5,453 nt of DNA from an uncultured Pseudomonadota bacterium (GTDB lineage Bacteria > Pseudomonadota > Gammaproteobacteria > Methylococcales > Methylomonadaceae). Each line of letters begins with the position of its first letter. The stretch's first letter is position 1. Made by a program: the position numbers and the translations under genes. The notes beneath the pieces are model-generated. The model worked only from the letters and a program-made list of their open reading frames with translations. It was not told where the DNA came from and did not search any database. Location: assembly GCA_903931355.1 (NCBI GenBank), contig CAIZCB010000115.1, positions 1 through 5,453 of the forward strand, given 5' to 3'. Positions 1-5,453 of this stretch are shown in pieces.

Positions 1-659
1 TCATCAAAATTGATTTTGGCATCCAAGGCGACTAATTGGCCTTGGGTGGTGCTGATTAAAGGATTGATTTCGATTTGGCTGGCGTCTTTGGCTAAAAACA
101 GTTGATAAATGCCATTTAAAATCGGCAATAACTGTTTTTGTTGGTCTTTATCCAAACCTAACGCCGCGCCAATTTGACGAGCTTGATACGCTTGTAAACC
201 CGCCGCAGGATGCACAGGCACCCGAACAATTTTCTCCGGTGTTTCAGCGGCAACCGCTTCAATATCCATGCCACCCGCAGCCGAAGCAATAAACATCAAG
301 CGTTCGGTTTCGCGATCCACTAATAAACTGAGATAAAACTCGTCTTTAATCGCTGACACCTCTTCGACTAAAACACTGTTGACTGGCAAACCAGCGCTAT
401 CAGTTTGATGAGTGACTAACTGGGTACCCAACATTTGGTGAGCAATGCTTTTGACTTGTTCAAAACTATCGGCAACCTTAACGCCACCGGCTTTACCGCG
501 AGCACCAGCGTGAATTTGGGCTTTGATCACCCAACTGGCAGCGGCAATCGATTCAGCTGCGTGCATAGCTTGTTGAGCAGATTCGGCCACCGCACCGCGT
601 GGCACAGGGATAGCAAAATCCCTAAACAATTGTTTGGCTTGATATTCGTGAATGTTCAT
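1..659 (-). CDS. sucC: Succinyl-CoA synthetase (ADP-forming) beta subunit, N-terminal part, cut by the window edge
   Basis: The beta subunit of succinyl-CoA synthetase works with SucD in the cytoplasm, converting succinyl-CoA to succinate with formation of ATP (TCA cycle). The 219 residues seen, of about 388 in the family, begin MNIHEYQAKQLF and form an ATP-grasp fold. Numbering matches E. coli SucC without gaps as I recall it: Lys46, the Arg54-Gly55 loop after KAQIHAGA, Glu99 and Glu107 for nucleotide binding, Glu197, and Asn199 and Asp213 for magnesium. The C-terminal CoA-ligase domain, and any sucD after it, lie to the left of the window. The ATG at 657-659 is chosen because the protein starts exactly where the family does, although no good Shine-Dalgarno sequence precedes it (only a GGG about 12 bases upstream). 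No convincing promoter was found. Malate-CoA ligase beta subunit (MtkA) of serine-cycle methylotrophs is a close paralogue and cannot be excluded from this half. Confidence 0.93.
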   Translation of the reverse strand, partial: MNIHEYQAKQLFRDFAIPVPRGAVAESAQQAMHAAESIAAASWVIKAQIHAGARGKAGGVKVADSFEQVKSIAHQMLGTQLVTHQTDSAGLPVNSVLVEEVSAIKDEFYLSLLVDRETERLMFIASAAGGMDIEAVAAETPEKIVRVPVHPAAGLQAYQARQIGAALGLDKDQQKQLLPILNGIYQLFLAKDASQIEINPLISTTQGQLVALDAKINFD

Positions 660-780
660 TTAATTAATGCGCCCAAAGGCGTTGTTAGCAATTAAAGCGG
701 TCGATGATGGCTTGTATCAAAGCGACCTGTAAACGGTAATGGTTAAAAAATGGAGCCTATCAATCTTTTTGCTGCCTAAG

Positions 781-813
781 CCGTTCGTGCTGAGCTTGTC
801 GTAGCATGATCGG
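781..813 (+). repeat. REP-like palindromic repeat, copy A
   Basis: This is a 33-base imperfect palindrome. The arms 781-791 and 803-813 pair around an 11-base loop, with one T-T mismatch (784/810) and one G-T wobble (787/807). It matches the reverse complement of 840-872 at 29 of 33 positions. The core GAGCTTGTCG resembles a palindromic intergenic element I recall as dispersed in many proteobacterial genomes. Copy A is the more degenerate of the two. Confidence 0.75.
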
Positions 814-832
814 CGATGATTGGGACCAACTC

Positions 833-879
833 GGCTTTCCCGTTCATCCTTCGACAAGCTCAGGACGAACGGGAAAGCC
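833..879 (-). repeat. REP-like palindromic repeat, copy B, with extended stem
   Basis: The arms 833-850 and 862-879 form an 18-bp stem around the 11-base loop 851-861. The one non-Watson-Crick position (846/866) is a G-U pair in minus-strand RNA. The 33-base core (840-872) is the inverted counterpart of copy A. Relative to copy A, the pair at core positions 9 and 25 is swapped from G-C to C-G, so the hairpin is kept while the sequence changes. There is no U-tract on either side, so it does not look like a terminator. It may stabilise or process RNA between the upstream gene and sucC. Confidence 0.78.
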
Positions 880-978
880 TTAGCTGACTAGCAAAAACAA
901 AAAACGTCTGGTAATTTTCCATTTAACAAATTTTTGTTTGAGCAATTAAAGACTAGAAGGTTGAAAGCAAGATTTGTT

Positions 979-1011
979 AGAAAGCGAGAGACGAAATTAA
1001 TCGCCTCTCGC
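979..1011 (-). terminator. Factor-independent terminator after the 171-residue gene
   Basis: On the minus strand, an 11-bp stem (1011-1001 with 994-984, one G-U pair) closes a 6-base TTAATT loop. It is followed by TTTCT at 983-979. It starts 8 bases after the stop codon of the 171-residue gene. The U-tract is short, so termination may be incomplete, with some transcripts running on towards sucC. Confidence 0.8.
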
Positions 1012-1018
1012 AAAACGC

Positions 1019-1534
1019 TTAATGGTATTTAGCCATTTGTTTTAACTGTTCGATAGCCGCCTGAATTTTGGCATTGGCTTCATTATCTAATTCGTTATTT
1101 TTGTAAATTTTGTCTAGCAAACCTTCTTCGACTAATGCGTCTTTTAGCCACCGTTTAGCAAAGGCATAGCTGTTAGGAATTTTGACGACTTCACCGGTTT
1201 TAGGATTTCTCAAGCTATCACTAGGAACTGCAGTGGTGGCTACTGGTGCCGCTGCAACAGCGGCTTTGGGTTTAGCAGCTGCTTTAGGTTTTGCTGCTTT
1301 TGCTGCAGGTTTTGCCGCAACTGCTTTAGCGGTGGCTGGTTTAGCTTTTGCTGGCGCTGGCGCGGCAGGCTTTTCGGCTTTTACTTCAACTTTAACTTCA
1401 ACCGGCTCAGCGACTAACGCTGGTTTAGCCGCTTCCGTTTTGTTTGGTTCTGATTTAGTTTTTTTATCGTCAGTAACAGTGAATATCACGTAAGCGACAA
1501 AAATGGTGGTTGCGATAAAAATCAACTCAGCCAT
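1019..1534 (-). CDS. Small membrane-anchored protein with Lys/Ala/Pro-rich linker and HU-arm-like C-terminal motif, function unknown
   Basis: I do not recognise this 171-residue protein as a named family. Residues 3-20 form one hydrophobic helix. No charge except Glu3 lies before it and Lys24, Lys25 and Lys27 follow it, so the positive-inside rule puts the rest in the cytoplasm. Residues about 36-103 are a disordered linker of Ala, Lys and Pro, resembling histone H1-like tails such as AlgP and also TolA/TonB linkers. Residues 104-171 look like a folded, non-repetitive segment. It contains RNPKTGEVVKIP (109-120) and later AFAKRWLKDAL (124-134), which resemble the DNA-contacting arm and C-terminal helix of HU/IHF, and ends in a charged helix. 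The start is firm: AAGGAG lies 6 bases before the ATG. A good promoter and a terminator flank the gene, so it can be its own unit. The reading frame is real: the start, signals and non-repetitive C-terminus agree. Function is unknown. Confidence 0.88.
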   Translation of the reverse strand: MAELIFIATTIFVAYVIFTVTDDKKTKSEPNKTEAAKPALVAEPVEVKVEVKAEKPAAPAPAKAKPATAKAVAAKPAAKAAKPKAAAKPKAAVAAAPVATTAVPSDSLRNPKTGEVVKIPNSYAFAKRWLKDALVEEGLLDKIYKNNELDNEANAKIQAAIEQLKQMAKYH

Positions 1535-1540
1535 ACCCCT

Positions 1541-1546
1541 CTCCTT
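1541..1546 (-). promoter_or_regulatory. Strong ribosome binding site of the 171-residue gene
   Basis: Reading the minus strand, AAGGAG is followed by AGGGGT and then ATG, a near-ideal Shine-Dalgarno sequence with 6-base spacing. A run of A residues lies just upstream. It fixes the start at 1534 and contrasts with the weak sites of sucC, the HAD gene and tex, which suggests this small protein is made in quantity. Confidence 0.85.
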
Positions 1547-1599
1547 TTTTTTAATTATTTTTATAAAACAATACGATAACCGATTAAATACTGGGGGCG

Positions 1600-1628
1600 A
1601 ATATACCAGAGCCAGCCAAACCGGTAAA
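1600..1628 (-). promoter_or_regulatory. Sigma70-type promoter with extended -10 for the 171-residue gene
   Basis: On the minus strand the -35 box is TTTACC (1628-1623). A 17-base spacer ends in TGG, and the -10 box is TATATT (1605-1600). The TG one base before the -10 makes it an extended -10. Transcription would start near 1593, giving a leader of about 58 bases with the ribosome site near its end. It lies just beyond the HAD stop codon. The prediction comes from consensus matching only. Confidence 0.65.
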
Positions 1629-1646
1629 CCAAACAGCCGATTATTC

Positions 1647-2399
1647 TCAGTCGATTAAAAACTGATTCAACCCCTGCGATAACAAGCCTTGCTCAGCAGC
1701 TAAGGCTTTATCTGCCTCGGTGTTGTAACCCCACAAAGCAAAAATCAACTTAACACTGGCTAATTCCGGCTGTTTCGCCACGTTTAATAAGGTCGGCAAA
1801 CGGTCTTCAACAAAATAAATAGCTTGCTCGGGTTGTTGATTTAACAGATTTTTCAACACTTCCACTTTGCTTAAATTGCGATCCAAGCCATAAATAGCTT
1901 GGTCGGCTAATTCAATCGCATTGGCTTGCAAGATTTGTTTAACAAAACGCTCTTGTTTAGTGGTGATAATCAACCATGAATGGCGTTGACCTAATTGCTG
2001 TAATTTCTCGGCAACCCCAGCAAATAAAGGATTCATCGCTACCCAATCGGCTAAATCATCGGCAATCCAAGTATCACGGGTTTGGCCGAACAATTTTTTT
2101 AAATCATCGGTAGTCACTTGCGCTTGAGCTAACAAAGCCTGAGTTTTATCGGCATAGCTGCTGTAAATACTGTCTACGCTATTGCCCAAATGCAATAAAC
2201 GCATCGCTAAAATTGCTTCATAACCCGTTTCGATAATCGGTCTTAACAAGCGGAATTGTTCAATTAATACCGAAGGCGCTGGGCCTTGCATATCCGACCA
2301 AATCTGGCTGGCGGCCTTCCAGCCAGTAATACCGGTTTCCACCGCGCTATCACAAATCACACCGTCGAAATCCAGCGCATACAAAATTGATTGAGTCAT
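1647..2399 (-). CDS. HAD-superfamily hydrolase (phosphatase-like), substrate unknown
   Basis: This complete 250-residue protein carries all four HAD motifs: motif I ALDFDGVICDS with nucleophile Asp10 and acid/base Asp12, motif II IITTK around Thr146-Thr147, motif III Lys178 in LSKVEV, and motif IV FVEDR with Glu198-Asp199 for magnesium. The helical insert at about residues 20-120 is a C1-type cap. A phosphate-ester hydrolase in the cytoplasm is expected. The stretches LRPIIETGYE, TWIADDLADW, FVEDRLPTLL and LWGYNT recall an uncharacterised HAD group I associate with cyanobacteria, so this may be an orthologous group rather than a Gph or YjjG relative. No Shine-Dalgarno sequence precedes the ATG. 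The start is placed where motif I falls at the usual distance from the N-terminus. It is divergent from tex, and no terminator separates it from the 171-residue gene 112 bases downstream, so readthrough is likely. Confidence 0.9.
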   Translation of the reverse strand: MTQSILYALDFDGVICDSAVETGITGWKAASQIWSDMQGPAPSVLIEQFRLLRPIIETGYEAILAMRLLHLGNSVDSIYSSYADKTQALLAQAQVTTDDLKKLFGQTRDTWIADDLADWVAMNPLFAGVAEKLQQLGQRHSWLIITTKQERFVKQILQANAIELADQAIYGLDRNLSKVEVLKNLLNQQPEQAIYFVEDRLPTLLNVAKQPELASVKLIFALWGYNTEADKALAAEQGLLSQGLNQFLID

Positions 2400-2519
2400 A
2401 GTTAAACATTTAAAAGCGATTGAAATTAAGCCGCATTGTATCGAACTACTCCACCAACATCACTTAAGCAGCGCAACTGGTAGAATAGCCAGCTTCCTAA
2501 ACTTGAATCGATCGAACAA
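2400..2519. promoter_or_regulatory. Divergent promoter region between the HAD gene and tex
   Basis: These 120 bases must hold the promoters of both divergent genes. The tex side has the extended -10 at 2478-2486. The HAD side has only TACAAT (minus strand, 2440-2435) as a possible -10, without a credible -35. Neither gene has a Shine-Dalgarno sequence. An 8-base palindrome TCGATCGA at 2508-2515 lies where one would be expected for tex. Confidence 0.45.
2478..2486 (+). promoter_or_regulatory. Extended -10 promoter element for tex
   Basis: TGGTAGAAT is a TG-n extended -10 with five of six matches to TATAAT. The region 17 bases upstream has no good -35 box, as is common for extended -10 promoters. 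Transcription would start near 2493 and give a leader of about 27 bases. The prediction is by motif only. Confidence 0.5.
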
Positions 2520-4799
2520 ATGGATGTTATTCAACGCATTGCCCAAGAATTAGCCGTTAACCCTCAACAAGTCACCGCTGCTGTGGCTTTGTTAGACGAA
2601 GGCGCTACCGTCCCGTTTATCGCCCGTTATCGAAAAGAAGTCACCGGTGGCCTTGATGACACGCAATTACGGCATTTAGAAGAACGACTGGTTTATCTGC
2701 GCGAACTGAATGCCCGCCGCGAAACGATTCTGGATAGCATCCGCAGTCAAGGCAAACTAACTCCTGAATTGGAGCTGGCAATTATCGATGCCGAGACCAA
2801 AACCTTACTGGAAGATTTATACCTACCGTACAAACCCAAACGCCGTACCAAAGCCCAAATCGCTCGCGAAGCCGGTTTAGAGCCGTTGGCCGATGCCCTG
2901 TTGGAAAATCGTGATTTGATTCCTGACCAAGCAGCACTGGCTTATATCGATGCTGATAAAGGCGTGGCTGATGTCGCAGCAGCTTTGGATGGTGCGCGGC
3001 AAATCATCATGGAACGCATTTCTGAAGACGCTGAATTGCTGACTGAATTACGCGAACGGGTTTGGAGCAAAGGCATTTTGCAAGCCAGTTTGGTGAGTGG
3101 CAAAGAAGCCGAAGCGGCTAAATTTAAAGATTATTTTGAATACAGCGAAGCGATTAACAAAATCCCTTCTCATCGTGCGTTGGCCTTATTCCGTGGCCGC
3201 AATGAAGATTTGCTAAGTTTGAGTTTAAAACCGGCTGAGCAAGATCAAGACGAACATCAACTTTGCGCTCAATTTGTTTGCCAACGCTTACAAATCAATA
3301 GCACTAGCAGCAAACCGGCTGAAATTTGGTTAACGGAAACCGCCCGTTTTGCTTGGAAAATCAAACTGTTTACCCGTATCGACATGGACTTAAAACTGCG
3401 TTTGCGTGAAGCAGCCGAGTTAGAAGCGATTCGAGTATTTGCCAGCAATTTGCGCGATTTATTATTAGCCGCGCCAGCCGGTCACAAAGCGACAATGGGC
3501 CTTGATCCGGGGATTCGTACTGGGGTTAAAGTCGCGGTCGTCGATGCCACCGGCAAAGTATTAGCCACCGACACGGTTTACCCGCATCAGCCTAAAAATC
3601 AATGGGATCAATCGATTGCGACTTTGGCGAAATTGATTAAGCAACATCAAGTGTCATTGGTGAGTATCGGCAACGGCACTGCATCAAGAGAAACTGATCA
3701 ATTGGTCGCTGATTTGATGAAGCAGCATAAAGATTTACCGATTCAAAAAATCATGGTCTCGGAAGCCGGTGCTTCGGTGTATTCGGCATCAGAATTAGCG
3801 GCAAAAGAATTTCCAAATCTGGATGTATCGTTGCGTGGCGCGGTATCGATTGCTCGCCGCTTGCAAGATCCATTGGCGGAATTGGTGAAAATCGATCCGA
3901 AATCCATCGGCGTTGGTCAATATCAACATGACGTTAACCAAGTGCAATTGGCACGAATGCTAAACACTGTAGTTGAGGATTGCGTGAATGCGGTCGGGGT
4001 TGATGTGAATACTGCTTCGGTGGAATTACTGAAACAGGTATCAGGTTTAAGCAGCAGCATCAGTCAAAACATCGTCGATTTTCGCGATGCCAATGGCCCG
4101 TTTGCGAATCGTAGCCAATTGAAAAAAGTCCCGCGTTTAGGCGAAAAAGCTTTTGAACAAGCGGCGGGATTTTTACGGATTATGAACGGTGACAATCCAC
4201 TCGATGCTTCATCTGTGCATCCCGAGGCTTATCCGGTGGTGAATGCAATTCTCGATAATACCGGCAAATCAATTCGCGATTTAATTGGTCAAAGTAGCTT
4301 TTTGCGCGGTTTAAATCCGGCTAATTACACTAATGAGAGTTTTGGTTTACCGACCGTTAGCGATATTTTGCAGGAATTAGAAAAACCGGGCCGCGACCCG
4401 CGTCCTGAGTTTAAAAGCGTGCAATTTAAAGAAGGCGTGGAAAAAATCACCGATTTGGAACCGGGCATGACGCTGGAAGGCGTAGTGACTAACGTAGCTA
4501 ACTTTGGTGCCTTTGTTGATATTGGCGTTCACCAAGATGGCTTGGTGCATATTTCGCATTTGTCAGACGAGTTCGTCAAAGACCCATTTAGCGTGGTGAA
4601 AACCGGTGAAATGGTGAAAGTGCGGGTGCTGGAAGTTGATGCCGAGAGAAAGCGGATTTCGCTGAGTATGAAGAAAAATGTTGATAGCGGCGATATTGTC
4701 CGTAGCGAGAAACCGCAAAAAACTGTCAATAAACCCAAGCCACAACCGGCTTTGCAAAACAGTATGAGCAACGCCTTTGCTAAGGCTTTAAACAAGTAA
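2520..4799 (+). CDS. tex: Tex, S1-domain RNA-binding transcription accessory protein
   Basis: Tex (E. coli YhgF) is a cytoplasmic nucleic-acid-binding protein that shares the core fold of eukaryotic Spt6 and acts on transcription. Its exact biochemical task is still debated. The 759 residues compare with about 773 in E. coli and match along the whole length. Domains in order: N-terminal helical region (1 to about 200, with [17 protein letters not shown] at 24-40 and [14 protein letters not shown] at 97-110); YqgF/RNase H-like domain (about 323-450, with [10 protein letters not shown] at 326-335, [10 protein letters not shown] at 383-392 and [15 protein letters not shown] at 413-427); helix-hairpin-helix region (about 490-555); and S1 domain (about 649-717, [19 protein letters not shown]). 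A short basic disordered tail follows. The ATG at 2520 gives the family N-terminus but has no Shine-Dalgarno sequence. The gene stands alone, divergent from the HAD gene and convergent with the last gene. No damage is visible. Confidence 0.98.
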   Translation: MDVIQRIAQELAVNPQQVTAAVALLDEGATVPFIARYRKEVTGGLDDTQLRHLEERLVYLRELNARRETILDSIRSQGKLTPELELAIIDAETKTLLEDLYLPYKPKRRTKAQIAREAGLEPLADALLENRDLIPDQAALAYIDADKGVADVAAALDGARQIIMERISEDAELLTELRERVWSKGILQASLVSGKEAEAAKFKDYFEYSEAINKIPSHRALALFRGRNEDLLSLSLKPAEQDQDEHQLCAQFVCQRLQINSTSSKPAEIWLTETARFAWKIKLFTRIDMDLKLRLREAAELEAIRVFASNLRDLLLAAPAGHKATMGLDPGIRTGVKVAVVDATGKVLATDTVYPHQPKNQWDQSIATLAKLIKQHQVSLVSIGNGTASRETDQLVADLMKQHKDLPIQKIMVSEAGASVYSASELAAKEFPNLDVSLRGAVSIARRLQDPLAELVKIDPKSIGVGQYQHDVNQVQLARMLNTVVEDCVNAVGVDVNTASVELLKQVSGLSSSISQNIVDFRDANGPFANRSQLKKVPRLGEKAFEQAAGFLRIMNGDNPLDASSVHPEAYPVVNAILDNTGKSIRDLIGQSSFLRGLNPANYTNESFGLPTVSDILQELEKPGRDPRPEFKSVQFKEGVEKITDLEPGMTLEGVVTNVANFGAFVDIGVHQDGLVHISHLSDEFVKDPFSVVKTGEMVKVRVLEVDAERKRISLSMKKNVDSGDIVRSEKPQKTVNKPKPQPALQNSMSNAFAKALNK

Positions 4800-4803
4800 A
4801 ACT

Positions 4804-4838
4804 AATTTGGCGGATACCGTGATGGTATCCGCCAAATT
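4804..4838. terminator. Bidirectional terminator between the convergent tex and 199-residue genes
   Basis: The arms 4804-4818 and 4824-4838 form a perfect 15-bp stem with a 5-base loop GTGAT. It lies 4 bases after the tex stop codon and 9 bases beyond the stop of the opposing gene. In minus-strand RNA the stem is followed by AGTTTTACTTGTTT, a fair U-tract. In plus-strand RNA the tail (CACTAACAATTATTTC) is poorer. It should work best for the minus-strand gene but block both directions. Confidence 0.85.
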
Positions 4839-4847
4839 CACTAACAA

Positions 4848-5447
4848 TTATTTCAAAGCATCGGCCAATTTAGCCGCTAATAATTGTTCGTAATGACGCT
4901 TCAAGCTTGAGTCACTGGGTTTTGCTGGCAAAGAAGCCGCAACCTCAGCACTCAATTGGCTCAAATAATGTCTTCTTAATGCAGAATCTTCTGGAATTGC
5001 CGATTTTTGTGCCTGTTTAGATTCAGCAACAACCACTGGTTCAACTACTTCAACAGCAGCAGGAACAACTTCTGCAACTTCTGCAACTTCAACTGCTTCA
5101 ACTGCTTCAACTGCTTGAGGAGCTTCAGTCACTTGAGCTGTTTCTACAACAACTGCTACTGGAGCCGCTTGCTGTTCTGCCGCTTGTTTCGCTTGCAGAT
5201 AATGACGTCTTAAAGTCGAATCTTCTGGAATTTGCTCGCCTGTTGCTGATGATTTTGATTCACCAACTACCACTTTACCTAAAGTTGGCTTGATACCAGG
5301 ATGACGAAAAGTAGTTGTTTCGCTTGAATCAGTTTCAGCTTTTGGCTTATTTAAACTAGCGATTAATTGGTTATATAGCTCTGGATGTTTTTCTTTTAAA
5401 AACCAAGCTGCACCCGCTAATACCACTATCGCTAACACTACTTCCAT
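4848..5447 (-). CDS. Membrane-anchored protein with acidic repeat linker and three Pro-x-Asp-Ser-x-Leu-(Arg/Lys)-Arg-His-Tyr motifs, function unknown
   Basis: I cannot name this 199-residue protein. Residues 3-17 are a hydrophobic helix with Glu2 before it and Lys18 and Lys20 after it, so the body should lie in the cytoplasm, a ZipA-like topology. Residues about 97-148 are a disordered linker of Val, Ala and Glu, with three-residue repeats at 112-126. A motif occurs three times: IPEDSTLRRHYL (73-84), IPEDSALRRHYL (151-162) and KPSDSSLKRHY (176-186). Each copy is followed by an Ala/Gln/Leu-rich segment that is probably helical. The spaced, conserved basic-aromatic motifs look like short binding sites for a partner. 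The ATG at 5445-5447 puts the helix at the very N-terminus as expected. The frame stays open for the six remaining bases, so a more upstream start, and the ribosome site, cannot be judged. The gene is convergent with tex. Confidence 0.85.
   Translation of the reverse strand: MEVVLAIVVLAGAAWFLKEKHPELYNQLIASLNKPKAETDSSETTTFRHPGIKPTLGKVVVGESKSSATGEQIPEDSTLRRHYLQAKQAAEQQAAPVAVVVETAQVTEAPQAVEAVEAVEVAEVAEVVPAAVEVVEPVVVAESKQAQKSAIPEDSALRRHYLSQLSAEVAASLPAKPSDSSLKRHYEQLLAAKLADALK
4890..5231 (-). repeat. Three diverged copies of the Asp-Ser-x-Leu-(Arg/Lys)-Arg-His-Tyr motif coding repeat
   Basis: The copies lie at 5196-5231, 4962-4997 and 4890-4922, all in one frame. The first two share an identical 15-base block, GAATCTTCTGGAATT on the plus strand (5218-5232 and 4984-4998), and are alike on either side of it, pointing to a duplication. 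The third is conserved mainly at protein level and so is older or under different constraint. Confidence 0.8.
5070..5114 (-). repeat. 9-bp minisatellite in the linker of the 199-residue protein
   Basis: On the plus strand two tandem TTCTGCAAC units (5070-5087) are followed by three TTCAACTGC units (5088-5114). Degenerate units reach back to about 5040. Nine bases equal three codons, so unit gain or loss keeps the frame and changes only the length of the Ala-Val-Glu/Val-Ala-Glu linker. It is a candidate slippage site. Confidence 0.85.
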
Positions 5448-5453
5448 AAATAA

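Larger units (their letters stand above)
766..897. repeat. REPIN-like inverted pair of palindromic repeats
   Basis: Copies A and B lie in opposite orientation, 26 bases apart. Positions 781-801 can pair with 852-872 at 20 of 21 positions, giving a large cruciform in competition with the two local hairpins. The similarity continues outward with gaps: TTTTTGCT at 766-773 and CTAAG at 776-780 recur inverted at 890-897 and 879-883. This is the layout of a REPIN, a non-autonomous element moved by a RAYT (REP-associated Y1) transposase encoded elsewhere. No transposase is in the window, so assignment to the RAYT system is inference. Confidence 0.6.
660..1018. other. Gene-free region between the 171-residue gene and sucC
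   Basis: I see no credible gene in these 359 bases. The right end holds a terminator for the upstream gene (979-1011). The middle holds a pair of inverted palindromic repeats (about 766-897). The part next to sucC (660-765) should contain its leader and promoter, but I found no good -35/-10 pair there and no riboswitch-like structure. A 4-bp hairpin (670-681) lies just before the sucC start and is too short to interpret. Confidence 0.7.

Noticed and set aside
670..681. CGCC/GGCG hairpin before the sucC start, as a possible translational control element
   Set aside because: It has only four base pairs and no partner structure, so it may be chance.
435..695. 86-codon open frame on the plus strand
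   Set aside because: It runs antisense to the start of sucC, has no ribosome site, and its translation shows no family-like features. It is a shadow of sucC.
833..879. REP copy B as a factor-independent terminator
   Set aside because: The stem is strong, but neither strand has a U-tract after it, and a better terminator already follows the upstream gene.
1182..1493. 103-codon plus-strand frame, Ala/Gly-rich and hydrophobic looking
   Set aside because: It is the complement of the Lys/Ala/Pro linker, whose GC-rich repeats leave the opposite frame open. It has no start signals of its own.
2435..2440. TACAAT on the minus strand as -10 box of the HAD gene
   Set aside because: No acceptable -35 lies 16-18 bases upstream and there is no extended -10 TG. 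It is mentioned in the region entry but not called as a promoter.
2508..2515. TCGATCGA palindrome just before the tex start, as a possible operator
   Set aside because: Eight bases is too short, with no second copy or flanking symmetry good enough to call a binding site.
4377..4795. Three overlapping minus-strand frames opposite the 3' end of tex
   Set aside because: They are antisense to the S1 domain and tail of tex, which is clearly the coding strand. They have no ribosome sites and overlap one another.
5007..5213. 68-codon plus-strand frame rich in Asn, Phe and Cys
   Set aside because: Its composition is the complement of the Val/Ala/Glu repeat codons of the 199-residue gene, so it is a repeat artefact.

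Overview
This window comes from a bacterial chromosome, most likely a gammaproteobacterium. The Tex protein is close to its gammaproteobacterial orthologues along its whole length, and the SucC fragment aligns with E. coli SucC without gaps at the key residues. Base composition is moderate. The mixture of genes made me think of a methanotroph of the order Methylococcales. That placement is a recollection-based guess and nothing in the window proves it.

Layout, left to right. (1) Positions 1-659, minus strand: the first 219 residues of the beta subunit of succinyl-CoA synthetase (sucC), cut by the window edge. (2) Positions 660-1018: a gene-free stretch holding two copies of a short palindromic repeat in inverted orientation (a REPIN-like pair), then a factor-independent terminator. 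(3) Positions 1019-1534, minus: a 171-residue protein with one N-terminal membrane helix, a Lys/Ala/Pro-rich linker and a conserved-looking C-terminal segment containing an HU/IHF-arm-like motif. It has a strong ribosome binding site and its own good promoter. (4) Positions 1647-2399, minus: a complete HAD-superfamily hydrolase. (5) Positions 2400-2519: a divergent intergenic region with an extended -10 promoter for tex. (6) Positions 2520-4799, plus: complete tex. (7) Positions 4804-4838: a perfect 15-bp hairpin shared as terminator by two convergent genes. (8) Positions 4848-5447, minus: a 199-residue protein with an N-terminal membrane helix, a Glu/Val/Ala-rich linker containing a 9-bp minisatellite, and three copies of a short Pro-x-Asp-Ser-x-Leu-(Arg/Lys)-Arg-His-Tyr motif.

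Most of the window is housekeeping: a TCA-cycle enzyme, an RNA-binding transcription accessory factor and a small phosphatase-like enzyme. The genes do not form one pathway. The HAD gene and the 171-residue gene lie head to tail, 112 bp apart, with no terminator seen between them, so they may be partly cotranscribed. sucC is separated from them by a terminator.

The least explained parts are the two small membrane-anchored proteins and the inverted repeat pair upstream of sucC. Both proteins appear to be anchored with the C-terminal part in the cytoplasm. One has a basic linker and the other an acidic one. I found no phage, transposase, CRISPR array, tRNA or rRNA, and no clear new multi-gene system.
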